From Rhodocista pekingensis (GTDB taxonomy: Bacteria; Pseudomonadota; Alphaproteobacteria; Azospirillales; Azospirillaceae), in the NCBI RefSeq assembly GCF_042665545.1, contig NZ_JBHTCM010000025.1, positions 96,673 through 160,672 on the forward strand: DNA of 64,000 nt, written 5' to 3'. The notes beneath the pieces are model-generated. The model saw only the letters and a list, made by a program, of their open reading frames with translations. It did no database searches and was not told the DNA's origin. The position numbers and the translations under genes are program-made. Shown piece after piece: positions 24,589-33,153 of this stretch (the first letter of the stretch is position 1; every line of letters starts with the position of its first letter).

Positions 24589-27522
24589 ATGGCACTCATG
24601 GACCTCAGAGAAACTGCGATCAGGCGCGGCCTGATGGCCGGCGCTGCGATCGGCGTCCTCGTTACCGCCATGCCGGCCGCCGCCCAGCAGGGCCAGGTCG
24701 AAGAAATCGTCATCACCGGTTCCCGCATCGCCAGCAGCAACCTGAACTCCCCGTCCCCGCTCCAGGTCGTCGGCGGTGAGGACATCGACATCGCTGCGTC
24801 GGCCACCCTCCAGGACGTGCTCCTGAAGAACCCGACCTTCGGCGCCCCGTCGATCTCGCGCACGAACTCCAACTTCCAGACTTCCAGCGCCGGCGCCGCC
24901 ACGATCGACCTGCGCAATCTGGGCGTCGACCGCACCCTGGTCCTGGTCAACGGCCGTCGCTTCGTCTCCGGCATCCCGGGCAGCGCCGCCGTCGACCTGA
25001 ACACCATCCCGACCCAGTTCATCGACCGCGTCGAAGTGCTGACGGGCGGCGCTTCGGCCGTCTACGGCTCCGACGCCGTCGCCGGTGTCGTGAACATCAT
25101 CTACAAGCAGGACTTCGAAGGCATCGAGGCCGACGCCCGCTATGGCATCTCCGAGGAAGGGGATGGCATCGAGAAGGACGTCAGCCTGATGATGGGCGGC
25201 AACTTCGGCGACAACCGCGGCAACATCGTCGGCTTCCTGGGCTACAGCAACCAGGGTGCGGTGTTCTCGCGCAACCGCGACTTCGCCGCGGTGGACCAGA
25301 GCTCGCTGGGCGCCCTGGACGGCGACCCGAGCCACGCCTTCACCCCCTCCCGCCCGTACTACTCCAGCTACGCACCGCAGGGCCGCTTCACCGCCGGCGG
25401 ACGCAGCTTCACCTACGACAAGAACAACAACCTGATCTCCGGGTTCTCGACCAACGGCACCGCGACCCGCGCGGCCGACGGTTTCAACCGGTCCGACTAC
25501 CGCACCATCGCCATCCCGACGGAGCGTTACCTCTTCGCCACGCAGGGCGACTATGAGGTGAACGACAACCTTCGCTTCTTCATGGAAGGCACCTACGCCG
25601 GCACCCAGACGAAGACGGAGATGGAGCCGTTCGGTCTGGCGTCCGACGACATCTTCCCGGCCACCGTCTGGAACATCCAGAATGCCGACGGGTCGCGCAA
25701 CCCGCTGGTGCCGACCGCGCTCTACGACGCGGCGACCGACACCAACGGCGACGGCCTGAAGGATCTGGTCTTCACCCGCCGCCTGCGCGAGGTCGGCAAC
25801 CGCGGCAACACCGCCGACCGCGACACCTACCGTTTCCTGGTCGGTGCCGACGGCGACATTCCGATGGTCGAGGGTTGGCGCTACGAGACCTACCTCGGCT
25901 ACGGCAAGACCAGCGAGAGCCAGGTCTCCAACGGCCAGGTCAACGTGCAGAGCTTCCGCCAGGCGCTGGATGCCGTCGTTGACGTCAATGACGTCAACAG
26001 CAACGGCAACCGCACCGAGCTGATCTGCCGCGACGCCGATGCCCGCGCCCAGGGTTGCCATCCGATCAATCTGTTCGGCTTCGGCTCCATCAGCCCCGAG
26101 GCGGCCAAGTACATCGCCGCGCCGGGCATGCTCTCCACCTTCACGCAGCAGACCATTGCCGGCCTGAACGTCACCGGCGATGTCGTCGATCTGCCGGCCG
26201 GTGCGCTGGGCGTGGCTCTCGGCACCGAGTACCGCGCCGAGCGGAGCCGCTCCGAGTTCGACGCCTTGCAGCAGTCGGGCCTGAACGCCGGTAACGCCAT
26301 CCCGGCCACCCGCGGCGACTTCGACGTGTTCGAAGGCTATGCCGAGACGAACGTGCCGATCCTGGCCGACCTGCCCTTCGCCAAGCAGCTCAACCTGCGT
26401 GGCGCGGTCCGCTTCTCCGACTACTCCACCGTCGGCACGACGACGAGCTGGAACGTCGGTGGCGAGTGGCAGCCGATCGACGACATCCGCTTCCGCGTGA
26501 TCCGCGCCCAGTCGGTCCGCGCCCCGAACATCAGCGAGCTGTATTCGCCGCCGAGCCAGAACTACCCGACCGGCCTGATCGATCCCTGCGATGGCATCGG
26601 TGCCACCGGTGGCGGCGTGATCGGCGAGAACTGCCGCCGCGATCCGGGCGTGCTGTCCAACATCGCGACGAACGGCAAGGTGACCTTCACCCAGTCTGAC
26701 GTGCAGGGCATCAGCGGCTTCGACCTGGGCAACCCCGACCTCTCCGAGGAAAAGGGCAAGTCCTGGACCATCGGTGCGGTGATCACCCCGACCATCGAGG
26801 CGCTGTCCGCCTTCTCGATGACAGTCGATTACTTCAACGTGAAGATCGAGGATGCGATCACGGCCATTCCGCGCCAGTTCATCCTCGACCAGTGCTACCG
26901 GACGAACGATCAGGAATACTGCAAGCTGATCCGCCGTTATCAGGCCTTCGGCGTCAACAGCGCCGGCGCGATCGACGAGGTCGATCAGCCGATCGCCAAC
27001 GCCGGCAGCCTGGCCACCAGCGGTCTGGATATCACGCTGAATCACCGCCTGGACCTCGAGGATATCGGCCTCGCCGGTCAGCTCAACTCCCGTCTGGCCT
27101 ACACGCACGTCTTCAAGGGCTACGTGATCCCGCTGGAGGGTGCGGAGAAGGACAGCTTCAACGGTGAGATCGGGACGCCCCGCGACAAGGCTGCCCTGAA
27201 CCTGATCTACGGTCTGGACAACCTGTCGGTGGCCTGGACCACGACCTGGATCGGCAACTCCTACCTGGACAACCAGTTCCTGGCGTCCATGGAGTGGCCG
27301 GGCAATGTCGGCGTCGGCAACTGGTTCTACCACGACGTCCAGATCCGCTACGCGGCGACGGAGAACTTCGAGCTGTACGCCGGTGCGGACAACGTCTTCG
27401 ACAAGAAGCCGGCTCCGATCCTCTCGAACCTGCCGGGCAACGAGACCGGCACCGAGACGGCGTCCGGTACCTACGATGCGATCGGCCGGTTCTTCTACGC
27501 CGGTGTGAAGGTCACCTTCTGA
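24589..27522 (+). CDS. large TonB-dependent receptor
   Basis: A 977-residue receptor. Signal peptide residues 1-32 end in PAAA; the TonB-box-like EEIVITGSRI follows at 38-47. The plug contains ATIDLRNLGVDRTLVLVNGRRFV and the hallmark RVEVLTGGASAVYGSDAVAGVVNII (about 150-175). The barrel ends in FFYAGVKVTF with the terminal phenylalanine needed for BAM insertion. This is the large oar/CirA-like subfamily common in sphingomonads and xanthomonads, often for plant carbohydrates or peptides; the ligand is unknown. The start is the ATG at 24589 after GAAGGG; ATG 24598 is a close alternative. The gene is followed by a strong terminator and a convergent small secreted protein. Confidence 0.93.
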   Translation: MALMDLRETAIRRGLMAGAAIGVLVTAMPAAAQQGQVEEIVITGSRIASSNLNSPSPLQVVGGEDIDIAASATLQDVLLKNPTFGAPSISRTNSNFQTSSAGAATIDLRNLGVDRTLVLVNGRRFVSGIPGSAAVDLNTIPTQFIDRVEVLTGGASAVYGSDAVAGVVNIIYKQDFEGIEADARYGISEEGDGIEKDVSLMMGGNFGDNRGNIVGFLGYSNQGAVFSRNRDFAAVDQSSLGALDGDPSHAFTPSRPYYSSYAPQGRFTAGGRSFTYDKNNNLISGFSTNGTATRAADGFNRSDYRTIAIPTERYLFATQGDYEVNDNLRFFMEGTYAGTQTKTEMEPFGLASDDIFPATVWNIQNADGSRNPLVPTALYDAATDTNGDGLKDLVFTRRLREVGNRGNTADRDTYRFLVGADGDIPMVEGWRYETYLGYGKTSESQVSNGQVNVQSFRQALDAVVDVNDVNSNGNRTELICRDADARAQGCHPINLFGFGSISPEAAKYIAAPGMLSTFTQQTIAGLNVTGDVVDLPAGALGVALGTEYRAERSRSEFDALQQSGLNAGNAIPATRGDFDVFEGYAETNVPILADLPFAKQLNLRGAVRFSDYSTVGTTTSWNVGGEWQPIDDIRFRVIRAQSVRAPNISELYSPPSQNYPTGLIDPCDGIGATGGGVIGENCRRDPGVLSNIATNGKVTFTQSDVQGISGFDLGNPDLSEEKGKSWTIGAVITPTIEALSAFSMTVDYFNVKIEDAITAIPRQFILDQCYRTNDQEYCKLIRRYQAFGVNSAGAIDEVDQPIANAGSLATSGLDITLNHRLDLEDIGLAGQLNSRLAYTHVFKGYVIPLEGAEKDSFNGEIGTPRDKAALNLIYGLDNLSVAWTTTWIGNSYLDNQFLASMEWPGNVGVGNWFYHDVQIRYAATENFELYAGADNVFDKKPAPILSNLPGNETGTETASGTYDAIGRFFYAGVKVTF

Positions 27523-27560
27523 TCCGGAAGGCGGATCCAGGGGGCGACCCCGCGGATCAC

Positions 27561-27598
27561 GGGGGCGGCGGCAGCGATGTCGCCGCCCCTTTCCTTTT
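27561..27598 (+). terminator. rho-independent terminator of the TonB receptor gene
   Basis: GGGGGCGGCG (27561-27570) pairs with CGCCGCCCC (27581-27589) across a ten-base loop, followed by TTTCCTTTT. It lies 39 bases after the stop codon. Confidence 0.85.
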
Positions 27599-27657
27599 GT
27601 GCCGGAGGAGGGCGGTCTTCGGGTCCGCGCAGGGGGGGCACGCGCGGGGCGGGCACG

Positions 27658-27694
27658 AAAAAGGGCGGCCGGCCCCATGGCCGACCGCCCTTTT
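27658..27694. terminator. bidirectional terminator
   Basis: AAAAA, then a 12-bp stem GGGCGGCCGGCC / GGCCGACCGCCC with one mismatch and a four-base loop, then TTTT. The A-run and T-run let it work on both strands, so it also ends the convergent gene that stops at 27762. Confidence 0.85.
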
Positions 27695-27761
27695 CATGAT
27701 GTCGCGCGAGACTGTTCCTGGGACGCTTCCGGCGGAGTCGAGGCCGGCGTCCGGTGTTCCG

Positions 27762-28307
27762 CTACTGCGTGCGCTCCACCTTGTAGAGGCGGGAGGTGCG
27801 GCCGGTCAGCAGGTTGTAGCTGCCCAGCGCCCCGCGCTCGATCGTGACCGTATCGCCTGCGGAAAGATCCAGGCGCACCGTCTCAGTCTGGCGCCAGACC
27901 TGGCCGTTGGAGAGGGTCACCGCGATGCGGCCCATGCCGGCCTGACGCACCGACGCGACCTGGGCGGTCAGCGCCTCGATCTCCTGCGGCCGCGGCGCGG
28001 CGGCGGCGGCCGGCTGGCGCACGTTCTCGGCACCGAATTTCTGTTCCGGCGTCGTAACGACCGGCGGCGCTGCATGGGTTCCGGCTGACGGGGCGACGGG
28101 GCGGGAGCCACCGACGTGAGGACTGTCGGTCGGTGGCAGCGCCGTCGCCGGACCCAGCCGGTCATAGCAGGCGAGACGCGCCTGCGGGTCCTGCATCTGA
28201 CGGCAGGCATCCAGGCTCTGCGCCGTCGCCGTCCCGGCGAAGGCCGCGACCAGCACGGCCGGCGCGACCGCCCAGGCCCGGCCCGGGTACTTGGCAAGCA
28301 AACCCAT
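27762..28307 (-). CDS. small secreted protein with DNGQVW-type C-terminal domain (paralogue 1)
   Basis: A 181-residue exported protein. The signal peptide ends near residue 29 (TATA-Q). A cysteine-pair motif follows, ACRQMQDPQARLACYDRLGP (two Cys 13 apart), then a Pro/Ala-rich linker, and a C-terminal beta domain with VTLSNGQVWRQTE and TIERGALGSYNLL. The same layout occurs in the 146-residue protein at 41452-41892. The Cys motif superficially recalls type VI VasI-type proteins, but no secretion genes are nearby. Function unknown; likely periplasmic. It is convergent with a large TonB receptor, sharing a terminator. Confidence 0.75.
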   Translation of the reverse strand: MGLLAKYPGRAWAVAPAVLVAAFAGTATAQSLDACRQMQDPQARLACYDRLGPATALPPTDSPHVGGSRPVAPSAGTHAAPPVVTTPEQKFGAENVRQPAAAAAPRPQEIEALTAQVASVRQAGMGRIAVTLSNGQVWRQTETVRLDLSAGDTVTIERGALGSYNLLTGRTSRLYKVERTQ

Positions 28308-28411
28308 CCTTGGCTCCAAACCGATGCGAAGCTGATTTCCTGCCGGTCTAGATAGCCAATCCGGGCGGGCCGGGCATCTCCTTTCTCGCGGCCCGGCCTT
28401 CGCCCCCGGGG

Positions 28412-28438
28412 CTGCGGACCCGGGCCGCGGGTCCGCAG
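28412..28438. terminator. strong hairpin after the sugar ABC operon
   Basis: CTGCGGACCCG and CGGGTCCGCAG form a perfect 11-bp stem with a five-base loop, 10 bases after the last gene's stop. There is no T-run. The position fits a transcript-end or mRNA-stabilising structure. Confidence 0.55.
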
Positions 28439-28447
28439 GGAGCCGAC

Positions 28448-29722
28448 TTACCAGCGTCCGCCCCGGCTCAGCCGGTCCAGGCGGCGTTGCAGGTCCTCCA
28501 TCGCCGCGTCCGCCTGTCGCTGGCCGGTCAGGACGGAGTGGACCGCCGTGAAGAACTCGGTGGAGACCTGGTTGTAGCGGTCCCCGGTCACGGTCGCCGG
28601 CCGGGCCACGGCGTTCTTCAGCGAGTCGACCAGCTCGCGCATGATCGGCACCGCCTTCAGCGTCTCCTCGTCCTGGTAGAGCGACTGGATGGTGGGCAGG
28701 AACGACCCCTCCATGGCGCGGCGCTTCTGCTCCTCTTCGCCCGCCAGATAGCGCACGAGATCCATCGCCGCCTCCTTGTTCGCCGAGTAGCGCGACACTG
28801 CGAGCTGCCAGCCGCCCAGCGTGCCGGAGTGCTTGCCCTGGTCGTCGCCCTTCGGCAGGGCGGCGACGGCGACCTTGTCCTTGACGGGGCTGTCCGGGCC
28901 CTGGGCCAGCGACCAGGCATAGGGCCAGTTGCGCATGAACACGGCGTCGCCCGACTGGAAGACGCTGCGGGCCTCCTCCTCGCCGTAGTTCAGGGACCCC
29001 TGCGGGGTGACCGTGCCGATCCAGCCGGCGGCCTGCCGGATGGCCTCGACCGCCTGCGGGTTGGCGACCGTGATCTCGCCGTCGCCGGAGACGATGCCGC
29101 CGCCGCCGTGGCTGTCGATCCACTCCAGCGCGTTGCAGGTCAGGCCCTCATAGGCCTTGCCCTGGAAGACGAAACCCTGGAGCCGCGGGTTGCCGTCCTT
29201 CTGCTCGCCCTCGACGATCACCCGGGCCGTTTCCTCCAGCTCCGCCCAGGTGGTCGGCACCGGTCGGCCGTACTTCTCCAAGAGGTCCGTGCGGTAGTAG
29301 AGCAGACCCACATCGGTGAACCAGGGCATGCCGACCAGCTTGCCGCCCACCGTGTTGTTCTCGACGATGCTGGGGAAGTGCTTCGCCAGCGTCGCCTTGT
29401 CGACGGCGCCGGACAGATCCTCGAAATGCTGCGCCAGCACGCCGGGCCAGATCACGTCGATCTGATAGACGTCGATGTCGCCCGAGCGGGCCGCCAGCAT
29501 CTGCTGGTAGAGCGCCAGCCGCTCGGTGGCGGAGCTGGGCGTGGAGACGACCTTGACCTGGTTGCCGGTCTTCTCCGCCCAGGCCTCGGCCCCCTGCTGG
29601 CAGAGTTGCAGCTCCGCCCCCAGCGCGCCGCAGGAAATGGTGACGGTCGCCGCCACCGCCGCTTTCGCCGTGGCCAGCGCCGCGGTCGCGGCGGCCGCCA
29701 GGATCAGGCTCTTCAGTCCCAT
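28448..29722 (-). CDS. thuE: trehalose/maltose-type ABC substrate-binding protein (ThuE-like)
   Basis: A 424-residue periplasmic protein. Signal peptide residues 1-25 end in AVAA. The mature N terminus VTISCGALGAELQLCQQGAEAWAEKTGN and the segment TERLALYQQMLAARSGDIDVYQIDVIWPG match the ThuE type of family 1 sugar-binding proteins, which in rhizobia bind trehalose, maltose and sucrose. Also seen are GMPWFTDVGLLYYRTDLLEKYG and FMRNWPYAW, typical of this subfamily. It is the last gene of the importer cluster, unusually separated from the ATPase by an MFS gene. Confidence 0.85.
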   Translation of the reverse strand: MGLKSLILAAAATAALATAKAAVAATVTISCGALGAELQLCQQGAEAWAEKTGNQVKVVSTPSSATERLALYQQMLAARSGDIDVYQIDVIWPGVLAQHFEDLSGAVDKATLAKHFPSIVENNTVGGKLVGMPWFTDVGLLYYRTDLLEKYGRPVPTTWAELEETARVIVEGEQKDGNPRLQGFVFQGKAYEGLTCNALEWIDSHGGGGIVSGDGEITVANPQAVEAIRQAAGWIGTVTPQGSLNYGEEEARSVFQSGDAVFMRNWPYAWSLAQGPDSPVKDKVAVAALPKGDDQGKHSGTLGGWQLAVSRYSANKEAAMDLVRYLAGEEEQKRRAMEGSFLPTIQSLYQDEETLKAVPIMRELVDSLKNAVARPATVTGDRYNQVSTEFFTAVHSVLTGQRQADAAMEDLQRRLDRLSRGGRW

Positions 29723-29802
29723 GGTCCGTTTCCTCCCGTGACGGTTCGTGGTTCCGGCGGAGCCGGGCTCCGCCCGCCCGCCGTCATGGAACGGCCGGGG
29801 AC

Positions 29803-31059
29803 TCAGGTTGTTGCGTGCCGGGGCAGGCGGGCGCCCAGCAGCGGGACCAGCGCCAGCAGCACCGCCACGGCCGCCAGGGCCCAGGGCAGGGTGACCGCCT
29901 CCGCCAGAAAGCCCAGGCTCGGCGGGCCGCCCAGAAAGGCGCCGTAGCCCACGGTCGAGACCGCGGCGATGGCCAGCCCGGCGGAGGCGCCGGCCGCCCG
30001 GGCCGCCAGCAGCAGCGTCAACGGAAAGATGCAGGACAGGCCGGCGCCGACGATGCCGAAGCCCAGCACCGTGGCCGTCGCGGACGGCACGGCGACGGCC
30101 AGCGCCAGACCGCCGGCGGCCAGCAATCCGCCGCCCGTCAGCACGGCCCGCGCCCCGGCCCGGGCGATCAGGCGATCTCCCGTCAGCCGTCCCGCGGCCA
30201 TGGTGGCGGAGAACAGGGCGAAGGCGGCCCCCGCCGCCTCCGGCCCGGCAGCACGCCAGTCTGCCAGCAGGATGGCACTCCAGTCCGCCACCGCCCCCTC
30301 GGCCAGCAGGCAGATCAGGGCGATGGCCGACAGCCCGCCCAGTCCGCGCAGGGCCGTCAGGTGGAAGCCGGCATGGCCGCCGGCCGCGGCCCGCCGCAGC
30401 ATCCGCCCGGCGGCCAGCACGCCGACGAGGCTGGCGGCCGGACCGATCAGCAGGAACTGCGTCGCCGGGTCCGCGCCCGACCCGGCCAGGAGCGCGGCCG
30501 TCCCGGCACCGGCCAACCCGCCCAGGCTGAAGCCGCCGTGGAAACCGGCGAAGACCGGCCGGCCCAGGCGGCGCTCCACCTCCGCCCCTTGTACGTTCAT
30601 GGCGACGTCCAGCGTGCCGCTGACCGCACCGAACAGGACCAGCGCCGCCGCCAGGGTCGGCAGGCTGGTCGCCAGCCCGGCGAGCGGCAGAACCAGTCCC
30701 AGCAGGGCGGTCGCCCCCAGGCAGAGCGGCCGCGTGCCCCAGCGCCCGGCGGCCCAGCCCGCCAGCGGCATGGCGACGACGGCGCCGGCGGCGATTCCCA
30801 GCAGCGCCAGCCCCATCTCCCCTTCGGAGGCGCCCAGCGCCGTCCGCACCTCCGCGACCCGCGGGACCCAGTTGGCGAAGACGAAGCCGTTGACGAAGAA
30901 GACCAGGAAGACGGCCCAGCGGGCGCGTCCGGCCCGGCGGACCATTTCCGCGGCCTCGTCCGATCCCGGCACCGTCGCAACGGTCTTGGGCGGTGTCAGG
31001 CTGTCCATGTGCGCAGGATCCTCGGTGTCGGCCGTCGGAGCGACCGGTCGAAGAAACAT
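29803..31059 (-). CDS. MFS transporter (YbjJ/fucose-permease-like)
   Basis: A 418-residue major facilitator with 12 predicted helices. The helix 1 pattern RWAVFLVFFVNGFVFANWVPRVAEVRTALG and the loop pattern LDVAMNVQGAEVERRLGRPVFAGFHGGFSLGG place it with YbjJ-type proteins, which are poorly characterised; sugar export or uptake is the usual suggestion. It lies inside the sugar ABC cluster on the same strand, 29 bases after the ATPase gene and 80 before the binding-protein gene, so it is probably co-transcribed. It may export excess sugar or analogue by-products (inference). ATG 31008 is an alternative start. Confidence 0.85.
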   Translation of the reverse strand: MFLRPVAPTADTEDPAHMDSLTPPKTVATVPGSDEAAEMVRRAGRARWAVFLVFFVNGFVFANWVPRVAEVRTALGASEGEMGLALLGIAAGAVVAMPLAGWAAGRWGTRPLCLGATALLGLVLPLAGLATSLPTLAAALVLFGAVSGTLDVAMNVQGAEVERRLGRPVFAGFHGGFSLGGLAGAGTAALLAGSGADPATQFLLIGPAASLVGVLAAGRMLRRAAAGGHAGFHLTALRGLGGLSAIALICLLAEGAVADWSAILLADWRAAGPEAAGAAFALFSATMAAGRLTGDRLIARAGARAVLTGGGLLAAGGLALAVAVPSATATVLGFGIVGAGLSCIFPLTLLLAARAAGASAGLAIAAVSTVGYGAFLGGPPSLGFLAEAVTLPWALAAVAVLLALVPLLGARLPRHATT

Positions 31060-31088
31060 CGCCCCAGAAGCCCGCGGACAGGGAGTGG

Positions 31089-32252
31089 TCAGGCGGCGGA
31101 GCTGGCGGTGGACCCCGGCGCCGCTTCCGCCCGATGCGGTGCCGGGTCACGCTGGCGGCGGAAGGCAGCCCCGTCGGCATCGAACAGGTGCAGCCGGTGC
31201 AAGGGCAGCACCACCTGGACCGGGCTGTCCAGCCCGATCATCACCGTGCCCGGCTGGCGCACGGCGAGCGTGCTGCCATCGGCAAGGCGGACATGCACGA
31301 TCCCGCTCTCGCCGAGCTGTTCCACCAGCACGGCCCTGCCCGGAACACTGGCGGACGGCACGCCGGCCTCCGGCTCTCCCAGCGTCAGATGCTCGGGCCG
31401 GACGCCGAGGGTGAGGTCGGCGCCGGGAGTCTCCATCCCTTCCGGGATCACGGGGATGACCGCCGTGGCCCCGCCGGGCAGGGTGACGGCGATGCCGTCG
31501 GGCTGCAATCCGGCCAGCGCGACCTTCAGGAAGTTCATGGAGGGCGAGCCGATGAACCCGGCGACGAAACGGTTGGCCGGACGCTCGTACAGGTCCAGCG
31601 GCGAGCCCACCTGTTCGACCCGGCCGGCATTCAGCACGACGATGCGGTCGGCCAGGGTCATCGCCTCGACCTGGTCGTGCGTCACATAGATCATCGTCGC
31701 TTTCAGTTCCTTGTGCAGCCGGGCGATCTCCAGCCGGGTCTGCACCCGCAGCGCGGCGTCCAGGTTCGACAGCGGCTCGTCGAACAGGAACACCTGGGGG
31801 TGCCGGACCAGCGCCCGGCCGATGGCGACGCGCTGGCGCTGCCCGCCGGACAGCTCGCGCGGCTTGCGGTCGAGCAGCGGTTCGATCTGGAGCAGGCGCG
31901 CCGCTTCCTTCACCGCCGCGTCGATCTCCCCCTTGCCGGTGCGCGCCAGCTTCAGCCCGAAGGCCAGGTTCTCGTAGGCGGTCATATGCGGGTAGAGCGC
32001 ATAGGACTGGAACACCATGGCGATGCCCCGGTCCGATGGCGGCCGGTGGTTCACGACCTTGCCCCCGATCATGACCTCGCCGCCCGTCGGTTCCTCCAGG
32101 CCCGCCACCAGCCGCAGCAGGGTGGACTTCCCGCAGCCCGACGGGCCGACGAAGACGATGAACTCACCGCTCTCGATCGACAGATCGACACCGCGGATCA
32201 CTTGGACCTTGCCGAACCGCTTCTCCACGTCGCGGAGTTCGACCGCAGCCAT
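31089..32252 (-). CDS. thuK: sugar ABC importer ATPase (UgpC/MalK/ThuK type)
   Basis: A 387-residue ATPase: Walker A GPSGCGKSTLL (about 36-46), Q-loop MVFQSYALYPHMT, signature LSGGQRQRVAIGRALV, Walker B FLFDEPLSNLDA, switch histidine in VTHDQVEA. The C-terminal TOBE/regulatory region (about 240-370) is typical of MalK-type subunits. It energises the two MalF/MalG-like permeases encoded upstream. The last 20 residues are an Ala/Pro-rich tail. Confidence 0.92.
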   Translation of the reverse strand: MAAVELRDVEKRFGKVQVIRGVDLSIESGEFIVFVGPSGCGKSTLLRLVAGLEEPTGGEVMIGGKVVNHRPPSDRGIAMVFQSYALYPHMTAYENLAFGLKLARTGKGEIDAAVKEAARLLQIEPLLDRKPRELSGGQRQRVAIGRALVRHPQVFLFDEPLSNLDAALRVQTRLEIARLHKELKATMIYVTHDQVEAMTLADRIVVLNAGRVEQVGSPLDLYERPANRFVAGFIGSPSMNFLKVALAGLQPDGIAVTLPGGATAVIPVIPEGMETPGADLTLGVRPEHLTLGEPEAGVPSASVPGRAVLVEQLGESGIVHVRLADGSTLAVRQPGTVMIGLDSPVQVVLPLHRLHLFDADGAAFRRQRDPAPHRAEAAPGSTASSAA

Positions 32253-32307
32253 GGCATCCTCCCTCTTGCTCGTTCCCTTGTCCGTTTCCCGGGCCGCCGA
32301 AGCGGGG

Positions 32308-33141
32308 TCAGCCCTTGACCGCGCCGGCCGTGAGGCCGGCGACGATCCGGCGCTGGAAGATCAGCACCAGCACGATCAGCGGCACGGTGACGATGACGCT
32401 CGCCGCCATCACCCGGCCCCAGGGCAGCTCGTACTGGCTGGCCCCGGTGATCAGCGCGATCGCCACGGGGACGGTCCGCATCTCGTTCGACAGGGTGAAG
32501 GTCAGGGCGAACAGGAACTCGTTCCAGGCGGCGATGAAGGCCAGCAGCCCCGTGGTCACCATGGCCGGCCACATCAGGGGCAGGAACACGCGGGTCAGGA
32601 TGACCCACGGGCTGGCGCCGTCCACCAGGGCGGCCTCCTCCAGCTCCTTGGGCAGTTCCCGCATGAAGGTCGTCAGCACCCAGACCGTGAAGGGCAGGGT
32701 GAAGATCAGATAGGACAGGATCAGGCTGGTCAGGGAGTTGTAGAGACCCATGATCCGGATCAGCTCGAACAGACCCGACAGCACGGCGACCTGGGGGAAC
32801 ATGCTGACGGCCAGCACCACCATCAGCAGGAAGCCGCGGCCGCGGAAGCGCACCCGGCCCAGCGAATAGGCGGCCGTCAGCGACAGCAGCAGCGACAGCG
32901 TCACCACCGAAACGGCCACGATCACCGAGTTCAGGATGTTGCGGGCGAAGGGCTGCTCGCGGAAGACGGCGGCGTAGTTCTCCCAGACCGGGTCCGTGGG
33001 GATCAGGTCCGTGCTGAACAGGGCCTGCCCGCTGCGCAGGGACGAGACGATGGCCCAGTAGAACGGGAACAGGGTGTAGACGAGCAGGACCGCCACGAGG
33101 ACGTAGAAGAGGACCTGTCCGATCTGCCGTTTCACGCGCAT
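32308..33141 (-). CDS. thuG: sugar ABC importer permease (MalG/ThuG type)
   Basis: A 277-residue membrane protein with six helices. The EAA motif that docks the ATPase is EEAALVDGASPWVILTRVFLPLMWP (about residues 182-206). An N-terminal helix starts QVLFYVLVAVLLVYTLFPFYWAIVSSLR. It is the second permease half; its gene begins 12 bases after the partner's stop. Confidence 0.92.
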   Translation of the reverse strand: MRVKRQIGQVLFYVLVAVLLVYTLFPFYWAIVSSLRSGQALFSTDLIPTDPVWENYAAVFREQPFARNILNSVIVAVSVVTLSLLLSLTAAYSLGRVRFRGRGFLLMVVLAVSMFPQVAVLSGLFELIRIMGLYNSLTSLILSYLIFTLPFTVWVLTTFMRELPKELEEAALVDGASPWVILTRVFLPLMWPAMVTTGLLAFIAAWNEFLFALTFTLSNEMRTVPVAIALITGASQYELPWGRVMAASVIVTVPLIVLVLIFQRRIVAGLTAGAVKG

Positions 33142-33153
33142 GGCCGGTCCCCC

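Noticed and set aside
24532..27678. 1048-codon open frame on the minus strand
   Set aside because: Antisense to the TonB receptor at 24589-27522; Val/Asp/Gly-rich shadow with no motifs.
27762..28307. type VI secretion VasI-like protein
   Set aside because: The Cys-pair motif is similar, but no type VI genes are in the window and the C-terminal domain differs.
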